A DNA stretch of 64,000 nt from Combretum micranthum (GCA_024138025.1 JAMXBD010000433.1:248001-312000); one strand, 5' to 3'. Positions 12,812 to 24,455 are shown, counted from the first letter of the stretch. A program made the numbers and translations. The notes: a model not told the origin generated them from the sequence alone.

Positions 12812-12842
12812 TTAAGTATTTACTTGTATATTATTTCTAACA

Positions 12843-14560
12843 TAATAAGCATTCAATTTCATTTATGTGAGAATCATTATAAATTGAAGGTGCAAGAAGA
12901 ATCAAGAACAAGAAGCAAGAGAGCAATTATAGAAATTATACACGAGTTCTTCAGGTGTTTAGCAACAAGTCAAGACTATCTTGGATTGAAGATCCATAAT
13001 TTTGAGCTTCATTTTCTCGGGTGATATCATAAATTCTAGTTTGTTTTTGGAATTTCATGTATTCTCGTTAATTACTATGTAAGAGTAAATTTTCGGATTT
13101 GGGTTTTGTTGAACTCTAATTTTATCTTGTTATGAGGATTTGGATTTAATAAAAGATTGTTGTTCTTTTGTTCAATTGCATGTTCCTTAATTGTCTCTTA
13201 AGTTTGTATATCCGGAATGCAAATTCATGTCTAATTTTCATTTAAGCTAATTGAAAGATTGCTTTTATGAATTGATCTATGCAATTAATGAGATCTGTTT
13301 GAAATTCTAGACATATAATAGCAAGAATCTTTTATATATGATTTTTCAATCGAGTTCATGTTCTTAAAGCAAGCTTAAGTTGCTATTGATTGAAGAGGAA
13401 TCCTAATTTATTAACTTAGTGCTAATGTATTGGTTTCTCCTAGTAAATTAACTATAGTTAGCAGTATATTAGTAATAGGAAATTATCAAAATTGTTATTA
13501 CATAATAGAGAGACGGTAATACTAGTACTTGATATCCAAATCCTAGAGGATGACATCCATATTAATTCTATTCTACAATTGATAGGTACATTGCCTATTA
13601 CCTTTATAGTGAATTAAGAACGGCTTTTATAAATTTAAAACTATGCTTGAAGGCAACTATCAGCACATTTTGTAACATTCTATTTATAAATTGCTTTGCA
13701 CCATCTTTCAAGGAGCCTTTACGACCTTTAAAATTTCTATAGCATTCTCCTCCTGAAATGTTTTATCCAAAACTTCTACACTTTATCTTCATAAAAGTTA
13801 GTCTCAAGTACTAAAGCTTTGTCCATCTTAAGAAAACTTCTTAATCTGGAAACTCATACAAATTGCTTATTTTTCTTTTACAATAATTCAAGAAGAAAAT
13901 GTAAGGTTTTATTTGTTTTAATAAGTATTACTTCCACACTTTGTAAGATGTGCATGAATGCATAAAAAATCCTCTCCTAAGTATAAGAACAAAACATTTT
14001 TTTATTGAATTCCACAAACCTTGACCATTACAACATGACAAGATCATTATTATTCACCTTCAAACCTTAAGAACTCTTTAACTCTTTGCTAGTTTTAACA
14101 TTTCTTGATGTCAAGGCTATAATAGAAAAATGTTTCTTAAAACATCTCTTGTAAAAACAAGGCTTGTGAAGAACAAAGAAAATAAGAAGATTCTTTTTCT
14201 CCTTGGTAGTTTTCTTGATAATTCATTATGGAAGATGATAAAATCAATAGAGGAAGAGAGAAAAAAAATTGTCGTCATAGGAAAGGAGAGAGAAAGGGGA
14301 AAAACAAAGAAAGGTGGTATTTAATATACAGATTTTCAAATGGGTAGAATAGCAAATACGCCTTTGACTTTTAAACAATTTTATCTTTATTTAATTATTT
14401 TTACTTGTTTATTTTCTTGTTATTTCATTTTTTTTATAACGCGGCACGAAATAATTATAGCAAAAACATACCGAATATGCCATTTAAATACATATATATT
14501 TCTTAAATTCTCAAGTAACCTTTCACCCTTCTAAAGTGTTGATAATAGAATATAGGCTAG
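12843..14560. other. Unassigned repeat-like DNA
   Basis: No gene. The compositional style of 12.85-13.7 kb (TTTTCTCGGGTGATATCA, then long T-rich stretches) suggests the leader of another decayed element, but no diagnostic motif is present. 13.7-14.56 kb is AT-rich and featureless. Confidence 0.4.
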
Positions 14561-14569
14561 AACTAGCTT

Positions 14570-15137
14570 GGCCTACTATTGCTAGAGGATCCAAGAAGGG
14601 CCCAAAAGATCATCAAGACCACCAACGCACGACGAGGCCACAGTCGGCTATGCCTTGAAGCCACATCCCGACAAAGGGTGATTGAGCTTAAAACTACCCT
14701 CGAACATGAGGAGAGCTTGGTCACTCAACCTCATACCCTAAACTTTGAGAAACCTCTATGCATCCTCATTCCGACCTGGGACCAAAGGGAGACACCTCCA
14801 GTTGGGTCCTCACTGTACGCAGTCGCAGCCTCAGCACTTCGAGTACCTCCATCACCTCAAGTGCCAGGTCAACTACCAGATGGAGATTTGTCCTAATAGA
14901 AAAGATTCAATAGACTCCTCTAGTATGGCCATGAACTATAAATAGTCCCTCCCTCCATGGGAAAGGAGAGGCGATTTTTACTTAAGTGAATATACTCTTG
15001 ATAGATCCTTAGACAAAGACCCACAAACTGACTTAGGCATCAAAGTGGCCATGCAAGGCAACCCTTGGCATACCTTTGACCGCTTTTCTATGTTTACAAG
15101 AAGCTAACCTCTACTGATGGAATCAGCTCGTGCAACA
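14570..15137 (+). mobile_element. LTR-like fragment with TATA box
   Basis: A block clearly richer in GC than its flanks. It contains a TATA box (TATAAATAG at 14937-14945) about 30 bp before GGGAAAGGAGAGGCG. A downstream segment, CTGACTTAGGCATCAAAGTGG (15032 on), resembles the R-U5 of Ty3/gypsy LTRs, where CTGACTTGAGCGTCGGAGTG is common. It ends in TGCAACA near 15137. The 105-codon open frame 14579-14896 has no recognisable domain and fits chance opening in GC-richer DNA. Neither a partner LTR nor a target duplication was identified. Confidence 0.45.
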
Positions 15138-15290
15138 TAAAGCTGTTAGATATATGTTGATATCCTCCATTTTATTGTTAAGTGAAATAAATAGCACTAA
15201 TCTATTAAGTTTTAGTTACCAATTTAAAGGGTCATGCATATATTAAAAAATTGTGATGATATAAAAGTATGCATTTGTATTTCTACGTAT

Positions 15291-15295
15291 ATCCT
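15291..15295 (+). repeat. Target-site duplication, left copy (ATCCT)
   Basis: The five bases before the 5' LTR are identical to the five bases after the 3' LTR (24456-24460), as made by retroviral-type integration. Confidence 0.88.
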
Positions 15296-15968
15296 TGTAG
15301 ACACTCATTTTGCCCATTTAAGTTTAATTTACAATAAAAATTAACATTATATTAAGCCAACAAAATAAAAAAAAATTCATATAAATTATTACAAAATTTT
15401 TTTAGCTTAATATAATATTAATTTTCATTATAGAATAATTATGGTTAATTAAACAACTTAATTAAAAAGTTATTTAATTAAACCCATTTTTAGAAGCCTT
15501 AAATTTCTTTTGGATGCTAAAGATGACTGAGGCACAGGCTAATGGCCTGTTGATTTGAGACACACACATACACAAGTGGCCCAAGTTCGAATCCATGCAG
15601 AGGCCCAGCCATCCGCACAAAATCCACTACACCAGCTGATTTTGGCCCTTTTTTACCGTTTTCAGATCAAATTGATTTAGGGATCTGAAAAACACATGGC
15701 GTACTACGAATTCAAGTAAAAAATTAGCTCCAACAATCACGAATAAGCTTTCAATTTTAGATCCAAAGTTTGTGAAAATCCATTTTTTCCGCGCGTTCTG
15801 AAATTTTTGAAAAGCTCAAACCCGATCTTTTTAAGCTTCTAGAATCCTTATCTATTATTATTATCCACTATCTAGAAGCTTAATATGGTAGGTGATTACC
15901 ATTTGTTTAAAATTGCACGCGAATCACCACCACCACCACCATGGCTGCAACCACCCCAAAGCCAATCC

Positions 15969-15978
15969 CTATAAATAG
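15969..15978 (+). promoter_or_regulatory. TATA box of 5' LTR
   Basis: CTATAAATAG, followed by GGACCTTC. The 3' LTR equivalent is CTATAAAGAG at about 23026-23035. It is the likely Pol II core promoter of the element. Confidence 0.6.
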
Positions 15979-17190
15979 GACCTTCAAATCACTATTTCAG
16001 ACGATCAAATAAATCTAATCTATAACAAATACCATAAATCATCCAAAACATTCCCGAAAAAAAGATCGAAAATTTTGGAAAAAAAGGATTTCTAAATGAA
16101 ATTCCAGATTTGAAGTTCCTGAGCCATTTTGGAAGCTTTAAACCACTAGGAGGAGTTTCTAAAGGAGTCTAGTTATCAATTTCAAGTCTTATTTTGATCA
16201 AGAAATCCACCACCTCCTTTGATCAAAAACCACCATCGGCCGCCATTGTTAGAGTTCGAATCGCTGTCCTCCGCACTTTCGAGTGAACCACCATCATCAA
16301 TATTTCCTTATCTCTCATTGTTCTATCTGACACATCGTTCATCATCAACAATGCCTTAATCACCATAAGAAGCCTCCGCCGATCATCCCTGCGCAACTTG
16401 ATCCAAACCTAATCCGATTAGAAAATCGACTCAAATCCGGATCCAAATCAGCTTCTGACCGCGCCCCTACTCCAGATCCGGCCGAGGTGAGTTTATTATT
16501 ATTATACGTAAGAAAAAAAAATAAAAAAACGAAATAAATAAAAATAAAAAATAAAATTTTCTTTTGGTGTATATATATAAGAAAAAAATGATAAAAAAAG
16601 TTTTTTTAAATAAAAAATATATTAAAAAATGTCTTTTGACACATAAAAAATTTTATTTTTCTAAGAAAATAATAAAAAAATCAACTTGATAGTATGAATA
16701 TGCATACATAAAATCTATTCTTTTACAATATATATATATATATATATATAACAAACTTATAATGAAAAGAGTTCAAAAAGTTAAAAAGAATCAACAAATT
16801 AAAGTTTTCAAAAAAAGAACTACGTGTTATCTGATCCCAATTGGCGAGTACGTCGGCACCTCTGGAGCGACATAAAAAATGAAAAAAAATATTGTTTATT
16901 TCTATTACGAATTAATTTATTATTCATATTGTAAGCTTTGAAATAAATTGTAAATATCAATATTAATTGTATTATTTGTAAATATTAATGTAATAATGAA
17001 TTTTTATTCCTTAAAATTGCAATAATAACTTGTAGATGTTACAATTTGTAAATATTTTTTTATTTTAGTAAATTTTCGAGCATAAAATAGGATAAACTTT
17101 AAATTTTAAATTTCAATTGGTAACCATATGGTTTGATTGGAAAGCGCCTACCCTACCAACCCTCCCCCCACCCCCGCCCCGCGCCCCTCC

Positions 17191-17191
<1 letters not shown>

Positions 17192-17225
<34 letters not shown>
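17192..17225. repeat. Poly-C tract (34 C) in 5' LTR
   Basis: 34 consecutive C, preceded by a C-rich lead from 17158. The 3' LTR has only GTCAGCCCCTCTGAATCC at the matching place (about 24190-24205), so the tract arose after insertion or is a sequencing/assembly artefact. Confidence 0.9.
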
Positions 17226-17226
<1 letters not shown>

Positions 17227-17489
17227 TGCGGCACCCTGAATCCAAATTTCTTGTTATAAAGTTTTGTTTGTAAATTACATTTTTCATAGACTATAACTAA
17301 GTTAGGATTAATCAACCCATTGATCCTAATTTATAAATTTTTCTCTTCCAATCGAGTGGCAACTCCAAATTATTTTCAAAAATTAAATTTCTTTTAATTC
17401 CTATTCGAGGATTCATATTAAATGGGTTTGGGTTTCATATGGATCGGATCAAAAGAAATTAAACTAGAAATGCAAAATCCACGATAGCT

Positions 17490-17507
17490 TGGCGAATCTG
17501 CTGGGGA
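17490..17507 (+). other. Primer-binding site (tRNA-Arg type)
   Basis: TGGCGAATCTGCTGGGGA directly after the 5' LTR begins with TGG, the complement of a tRNA CCA end. It closely matches the tRNA-Arg primer site known for Ogre/Tat retrotransposons. Confidence 0.8.
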
Positions 17508-20500
17508 ATTGCCTATATTTTTTAAGAGGGCTAGCCACTTGAAATTCTTATATTGAAAGTTTATTTCCTTTTATGGTCATTCTTTTATATCATTTGTTTA
17601 ATTATTAATTTATAAATAGTTGTACTAATTTTTTTTAAGTGATGCAGATAAAAGAAAATTTTATAAATAGCCCTCACTGGGGCAAATGTTATCTTTGGGG
17701 GTTATTCATGAAAATGTGTGCTAGATACAGTAAAAAATCAGGCCATCTTAAGACCCTACGCAGGGAGGTCGCTAGTAAGATCTGGGGCTGTGGCTTTTCC
17801 ATCCTCTGGTTCATGAAATGACCTCCTGCTCTGGTTTAGTGTTGATTCGTGATCTACTAGGCCGGAGGACCTTTATAACCCACCCATTTGCATTATAAAC
17901 ATGGGTTACCAAATAAATAATAGTAGGACATACCTTAAAGAGTTGCAATTTCAAACTCCTTTTAAATCTTCCCCTTGTAAATTTTTATCCTTTTTTTCTA
18001 AGAAAGTGGCAACTCAAATGCAAATATCAAAATTTCCCTATTATTAATTAAGTTCTAATTGCATCCATGTGAATTGTATGTATAATATTTGATGTGAATA
18101 ATTTATTATATTTTATAAATATTAGCTTGTTGTTAGTGTTATGGTTATTTGTAAATAGTTCAAAAATTAAAAAAATAAAATGCTAAACTTGTAAATTGTC
18201 CTGAATAAAAAAAAATAAAAAGATTTTTTTATACATGTATAATAGTGTACATCGTTGTGACATAAAAAACCTATATGTAATATAATTATCATTAATCTTT
18301 TTTCTTTCAATTCTTTATAGATAAATAATTTAAAAAAAAAAAACTAAACTTGCAAATACTGTTTAGATTGTATAGATCATAATAAAATAAATACAAAACT
18401 TGTATATAAAAGTTATTAAAAAATATAAGTAGACTTGTAAATATTCGCAGATTATACATAATTCAATCATCTGTTAGATTAATTCCTCTTTTATATAGTT
18501 TTAAGTTCTTTTCAATTAGAGTCATCTCATTGTCATAGGTATTTCATTGCTTTAAACTCATGTCTATTATTCTATAAATATCAGTTTTCATTTATGAATA
18601 TTTAAAAAAGAAAAAAAAAGTCATCATACTCTTTACAAATTATTTTGAAAAAGAAAGGAAAAAAAAAAGAAGAAATACTAATTTATAAAATAGGTTTTGG
18701 TTTGAAATTTTCAAAAAAAAAAAAAAAGAGAATCATTTCTGTAAATTGATTTTCACTTTAGGTTGTAAACAATTATTATAAAATGTGGTTTCCAAATACT
18801 TCTTTGTAAATATCCATTATCCTTTCAGTAATTAATATTTACTTATTTCTAGAATACAATTTTCTAATAAATACAAAAAAAATTTCCAAAAAAATGAATT
18901 TTTTATTTCAATAAAAAGAGAGAACTTTGCTAACAATGAAGGATCCTTTGAATTTTGAGATCAATGAGTACTCACTTTAGGCTAAAGGTGAACTATAAAG
19001 GAAAAGAAATCAGAAATATAGGGCAACCAAAAGGACTTGATAAGTCACTAATTAGGAGCATTTGTCGGGATTAATTTCTAAAATATAAACCCAATATAAA
19101 ATGGGCATTTAGTAAACTAGCTTGAGGCAAACTAAACGAATGGATGATTGATAGCCAAGGAAAATATCTCATAAAAAAAGGTCTAGAATGATAAGAGGCA
19201 AAACGAATCCTAAACACTCGAAAGCAGAGTAATATTAAAAGGAGAAAATGGACTCATTCCTTAAAGGAGGTCTGCCCTGAATTTGATACTTGAGTAAAAA
19301 TGATATTAGGCATTCATTTCAATATCTCAAACGCACTTATTCCTTGCTAAGCCAATTGAGCATGTTAAGGAAGTATTTTAAATGTAAGCCCTATCAAGAA
19401 CCACCCCACATTAGGCACCGTACAGTGGAGCAACTTGGAGGTTAGGCTCACTAATAAAGAGAAAAAAGGATTAACTAATGTGTACTTACCCTAGTTGTAT
19501 CAATTCAAGAGCAGTCAATTGATATAGATAATTCATTTGCTTTGAAAGGAAGAAGAGACTCTATTTCAAAACCATACACAAACCATACACTTTGAGTTAT
19601 AAGCCATCCAATGAGTGTTGAAGAAACACAAATCGCCTTGTATTTACATTAAAAAAAAAAAGAGAAGAAGAAGGAGGAAAAGAAGAACAAAAAGGAGGAA
19701 GAAAATGGGATTAGAAAAGAAAACCAAAAAAGGAGAAAAAGATAGAGAAGAGCAAAGAAAAATAGAGAATTGGAGACACATGCTTAAAGCTCAAAAGTAC
19801 CAAAACCTATCAAAACTCAATATCTAAGGTTTACAACATATTTGTATCATGGACCCACCAAAAGTACCACCCTTTTTGAGGTTCTTTAAATCATATGACT
19901 TAATTTATTAATGCTCTTGAAACTAGGGATAAGTGCATTATTAGTTTTTCTTAAGTGTTCTTGACTTGTAAACCCGAGGAGTATCAAAGATAAATTTCAG
20001 AAAAAGCCTTTATAAGAGATCCATTTCAATTTAAGTTAATAACCAAAAAGCATACATTACAATCCAAAAAAGACCTAATGGATTGACTAATATGTATCAC
20101 TTATAAGCTGGACCATAATTTTTGGAATATGAGTTAAATGTGTGAAAATAATCCCAAGAAAGTGTAAGGAAACCGTCTTTAACTAGACAATTTAAAATGA
20201 GATAATTAACCCTAGTATGAAAATCATCCATAGGGGCATGGAAAATCATTTGCCCCAATTTGGAAGGTATCTATCTCTAGTTTTAAAACTATTTGCCCCA
20301 ATGTTGAAAGACAATGTCCCAATAAAAGCAAATTAAAGTCCTAAAAAGAAAAGTTTTGCCTCCAATATTTAAAAGTTTTTCAATTAGAAACCTTAAGTGG
20401 TTTAGTAGTTAAGCCTAAGGCTAAACTAAAATGAGTGATCAATGGGTGAAGCCCGATGTGTAATTGATCTCAAAGGATCCTCACTTGTTAGCAATCTTTC

Positions 20501-20599
20501 CATTAAAAGAAAAAAAGAAAAAAACTTCTCAAAGGGTTTTAAAAAGAGAATTTTCAAAAAAAAAAAGTAAAAAGAATTTTTTTCAAAAAAATTTTCCCT

Positions 20600-21765
20600 T
20601 CAAATTTTTTCAAAAAAAAGACTCGAAGCTCATCCAAGTCTCCCTATAAAAAAAAAAAGACCCGAAGCCCATCCGAGTGTCCTTAAAAAGAAAAAGACTC
20701 GAAGCCCATCCGAGTCTCCTTAAAAAGCAAAGACCAAAATCCATCTAATTCTATAGAAAGAAAAAAAGACCGAAGCCCATCCGTGTCTATAGAAAAAAAA
20801 AAAAAAGACCGAAGTCCATCCGAGTCTTTAGGAAAAAAAAAAGAATGAAGTCTATCCAAGTCTATAAGAAGAAAAAAGATCGAAGTCCGTCCGAGTCTAT
20901 AAAAAGAAACAGACCGAAGTCCATCCAAGTCTATAAAAAGAAATAGACCAAAGTCCATCTGAGTCTGAGTTTTTAAGAAGAAAAAGACCAAAGTCCATTT
21001 GAGTTTTTAAGATGAAAAGACTCAAAGCCCATTCAAGTATCTGTAAAAAGAAAAGACCCAAAGCCCATTCGAGTTCCTTAAAAAAAAAAAAAGACCTGAA
21101 GCCCATCCGAGTTTCTTTGAAAAGAAACGACCTAAATCTCATCCGAATATCCTTAAAAAGAAAAGACTCGAAGCCCGTCTGAGTCTCTTCAAACACCCAA
21201 AGCCTATCCGAGTCTCTTTAAAAAGAAACGACCTGAAGCCTGTCCAAGTCTTTAGAAAGAAAAAAAGACCGAAAGTCTATCTAAGTCTTTAGAAAGAAAC
21301 AGACTAAAGTCTATCCTGGTCTATAAGAAGAAAAAGATTGAAGTATCTGAATCTATAAGAAGAAAAAGATTGAAGTCCATATAAGTCTTCAGGGCAAAAC
21401 AAAAAGATTGAAGCCCATCCAACTCACCCTTAAGAGAAAAAGTCTCGAAGCTCATCCGAAGTCTCCCTTCAAAGAAAAAGACTTGAAGCCCATCCGAGTC
21501 TCCCTTAAAAGAAAAAGACTCGAAGCCTATCCGAGTCTCCCTTAAAGACCTGAAGCCCATCCAAGTCTCCCTTATAAGAAAAAGACTTGAAGCCCATCCG
21601 ACTCTCCCTTAAAAGAAAAAGACAAAAGCCCATCCAAATCTCCTTTAAAAGAGAAGACCCGAACCTATGTGAGTCTCCACTAAAAAAAAACCCGAAGCTT
21701 ATCCGAGTCTCCCTTAAAAGAAAAAGACCCAAAGCCCATCCATCTCCCATTCAAAAACCAAAGAA
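20600..21765 (+). repeat. Tandem array, ~36 bp unit, ~30 copies
   Basis: Core GAAGCCCATCCGAGTCTCCC plus an A-rich spacer (AAAAGAAAAAGAC). Unit starts I can place include about 20662, 20702, 20777, 21098, 21170, 21485, 21523, 21587 and 21695. Unit length varies mainly through the A-run. It lies in the 3' internal region of the LARD. The minus-strand open frames here read as repeats of GLRSFFF-like peptides and are artefacts of the array. Tandem arrays in this position are known in Ogre/Tat-type elements and can seed satellites. Confidence 0.88.
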
Positions 21766-22242
21766 GTAAAAGAAAATATGAAGGATAAAGTGGAAACCTA
21801 GGAAAAACCGCCCTCTTATGTCATTTCACATGTTTTAGGGAAACTTTAGTGCCCCTTAGATGTTCACTATAACAAAATAGAAGTTGGATAGTTTTATATA
21901 TGAGAAATAGGACATCCTCTCTAAAATTGAGCCAATCATGTAAACAATAAAAAGAATAATGTATCATACGGGGTATAATTTTGCAAAGGACCAATCTTAT
22001 GTAGTGGATCACGTGCTTAATTATCACCCTGAACAGTAGTAGCAATAATCGGTGCTGGAATTGACTATATTATGGTCAATAAACACAGTAACTTCACTAA
22101 AAGTTAGGATCGCAAGACCATCGCTGTCTCAACTGAGTTTTCCCCAAAAATCAAGAAAACTCCAAATGTCATGTAAGTAATTGAAGGCGAAAATCGAGTA
22201 TCTTATACTCTTTGTGACAAAGTTTTACCTAAACTTTACCAT

Positions 22243-22255
22243 AAAGAGGGGCAGT
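22243..22255 (+). other. Polypurine tract of the LARD
   Basis: AAAGAGGGGCAGT, immediately before the TGTAG start of the 3' LTR, matches the plus-strand primer expected for this lineage. Confidence 0.8.
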
Positions 22256-23536
22256 TGTAGAAACTCAATTTTTGCTCATTTAAGGTTTAATTTATAATAA
22301 AAATTAACATAATATTAAGCCCACAAAATAAAAAAAAAATTCGTATAAATTATTACAATTTTTTGAGCAATATAATATAAATTTTCATTATAAATTAATT
22401 ATAGATCTAATTAAACAAACTTAATTAAATAAGTTATTTAATTAAACCCATTTTTAGAAAGCCTTAAATATATTTTGGATGCCCAAGATGACTAAGGCAT
22501 AGGCCAATGGCCAGTTGGTTTGAGACACATACACACACAAGCGATCTAGGTTCGAATCCACGTAGAGGAGTGGATTTTTTTTTCAACAAGCCACGTGGGG
22601 TAAACGTGTTGTGCGTGGTGCGCGTGTGATGCACGTGCATCATCTTCCCCAGCCATTTGCACGAAATCGGCTCCACTAGCTCACTTTCAGCTCGATTTTG
22701 GCCCTTTTTATCATTTTCTGATCAAATTGATTGAGGGATTTGGAAGAACACATGGGGTACTATAAATTCAAGTAAAAAATTAGCTCCAAAAATCATGAAT
22801 AAGCTTTCAATTTTACATCCAAAGTTCGTGAAAATCCATTTTTTTCGTGCGTTCTGAAATTTTGAAAATCTTAAACCCGATCCTTTTTAAGCTTCTAGAA
22901 TCCTTATCTAATTTATTATCCATGATCTAGAAGCTTAATATAGTAGGTGATTACCATATACGTTCAAATTTACGAGCGAATCACCCACCATCACCAACAA
23001 TGGCTAAACCACCGAAACCCAATCCCTATAAAGAGGACCTTCAAAACACTATTTCAGACGATCAAACAAATCCAATTCACAACAAACACTAGAAATCATC
23101 CAAAACACTTCCAAAAGAAGATCGAAAAATTTCAAAAAAAAAATGGGTTTCAAAATGAAATTCCAAATTTGAAGTTCCTGAGCCATTTTCGAAGCTTTAT
23201 ACCACCAGATGAGTTTCTAAAGGAGTTATCAATTTGAAGTCTTATTTCGATCCAAGAAATCTACCACCACATTTGATCAAAAACCACCATCGGCCGCCAT
23301 TGTTGGAGCTCGAACCATCGTCCTCGCCACTTTTGAGCCAAATCACCATCATTAATATATCCCTACTGTCATTTGTTCTGTCTAGCACATCCTTCATCAT
23401 CAACAACGCTCCAATCGCTACCCGAAGTCACCGCCAATCATCCCCTGCGTAACTGATCCAAACCCAATCTAACCCAAATACAGATCCAAACCCACATTCC
23501 GACCCGTGCTTCTGCTCCAAATCCAGTCGATGTGAG

Positions 23537-23572
<36 letters not shown>

Positions 23573-24455
23573 TATTATTATTATGAAAAAATAAAATAAA
23601 ATTCTTTTGGTGTATATATAAGAAAAAAATGATAAAAAGTTTTTTAAAAAAATAAAATAAAAAATATATAAAAAAATGTCTTTTGACATATAGAAAAATT
23701 TATTTTTCTAAAAAAAAAATCAACTTGATAGTATGAATAGGCATACATAAAATCTATTCTTTTACAAAAAAATAAAAGATAAAAATAATAACAAAATTAA
23801 AATTAAAAGAGTTCAAAAAGTTAAAAAGAATCAACAAATTAAAGTTTTCATGAAAAAAACTACGTGTTGTCTGATTCCGATTAGCGGTACGTAGGCACCT
23901 CCAGGGCGAAAAAAAAATGAGAAAAAAAATATTTTTTTATGTATTTCTATTTTGAATCAATTCATTATTTATATTGTTTGCTTTGATAATAAATTGTAAA
24001 TATCAATATTATTTGTACTTATTTGTAAATGTTAATGTAAATAATGATTTTTTTATTCCTTAAAATTACAATAATAACTTGTAGATGTTACAATTTGTAA
24101 ATATTTTTTTATTTTAGTAAATTTTCGAGCATTAAAAGGATAAACTTTAAATTTTAAATTTCAAGTGGTAAACATATGATTTTAATAGGTCAGCCCCTCT
24201 GAATCCAATATTTCTGGTTTATAAAGTTTGATTTGTAAATCAATTTTTTTGCAGACTAGTAGCTAAATTAGGATTAACCAAACTATTAATCATAATTTAT
24301 AAATTTTCCTGATTCTAATTGGTGACGACTTCAAATTGCTTTCAAAAATTAAATTTCTTTTAATTCTTAGTCAAGGATTTATATTAAACGGTTTGGGTTT
24401 AATACGGATTAGATTGAAAAAAATTAAATCAAAAACGAAAAATTCAGGCTTGACA
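22256..24455 (+). repeat. 3' LTR of the LARD
   Basis: 2.2 kb, TGTAG start and TGACA end, followed by the ATCCT duplication. Compared with the 5' LTR it has an extra GC-rich segment near 22573-22657 holding two CACGTG hexamers (22592-22597 and 22632-22637). It also has an expanded (ATT)n run at 23540-23583 and lacks the poly-C tract. Confidence 0.9.
22503..22566 (+). promoter_or_regulatory. Pol III-like A and B boxes within LTR
   Basis: TGGCCAGTTGG (about 22509-22519) resembles the tRNA A box. GGTTCGAATCC (22550-22560) is a perfect B box about 40 bp later. The 5' LTR copy keeps the arrangement (TGGCCTGTTGA, then AGTTCGAATCC near 15581-15591). The block may be a captured tRNA-derived SINE head. 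There is no evidence here of transcription. Confidence 0.5.

Larger units (their letters stand above)
11570..12842 (+). mobile_element. LTR of a probable Ty1/copia retrotransposon
   Basis: About 1.27 kb bounded by the inverted ends TGTTAGAA (11570) and TTCTAACA (12835-12842), the canonical TG...CA. Inside are repeated AAGTCCTTCGTGGAAGG / AAGTCCTCAGTGGGAGG motifs, including a 95 bp direct duplication starting at 12203 and 12298. Further along are TGGCCGAACTCCAGGTTAAATCC followed by TTGTATTGCTTCTCTTTCTC, and a C-rich run near the 3' end, all resembling SIRE/Tork-type copia LTRs. The flanking pentamers (AGAGC and TAATA) do not match, and no tRNA-Met primer site follows, so this is a truncated 3' end rather than a clean solo LTR. 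Lineage is inference. Confidence 0.62.
15296..17489 (+). repeat. 5' LTR of the LARD
   Basis: About 2.19 kb, TGTAGACACTCATTTTG start. It aligns over its whole length with 22256-24455. It carries a TATA box (CTATAAATAG, 15969-15978), a TA microsatellite (about 16728-16750) and a poly-C run (17192-17225) absent from the 3' LTR. It lacks an 85 bp segment present in the 3' LTR at about 22573-22657. The exact 3' boundary is set by the primer site and could be a few bases earlier. Confidence 0.88.
15296..24455 (+). mobile_element. Complete non-autonomous LTR retrotransposon (LARD, Tat/Ogre-type)
   Basis: A 9,160 bp element with two 2.2 kb LTRs starting TGTAG (15296 and 22256). The 5 bp target duplication ATCCT lies immediately outside both ends (15291-15295 and 24456-24460). 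The primer site TGGCGAATCTGCTGGGGA (17490 on) fits a tRNA-Arg primer of the Ogre/Tat type. A polypurine tract AAAGAGGGGCAG precedes the 3' LTR. The 4.77 kb interior has no gag or pol. It holds conserved non-coding sequence (CCCTACGCAGGGAGGTCGC near 17755; GGAGCATTTGTCGGGATTAA near 19054) and a long tandem array. It must have depended on proteins from an autonomous relative. A hand-aligned 143 bp LTR stretch shows about nine substitutions, so insertion is not recent. Confidence 0.9.

Noticed and set aside
14579..14896. 105-codon open frame
   Set aside because: Lies in an LTR-like, GC-richer block with no recognisable domain; chance opening is the simpler explanation.
20683..21750. Long minus-strand open frames of GLRSFFF/DGFESF-type repeat peptides
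   Set aside because: They are the translation of the 36 bp tandem array; unit-length changes shift the frame freely and no start, domain or codon bias supports a protein.
22464..22676. Minus-strand 70-codon open frame with an RGFEPRS motif
   Set aside because: The motif is the reverse reading of the B-box-like GGTTCGAATCC in the LTR, a well-known spurious peptide in plant annotations.
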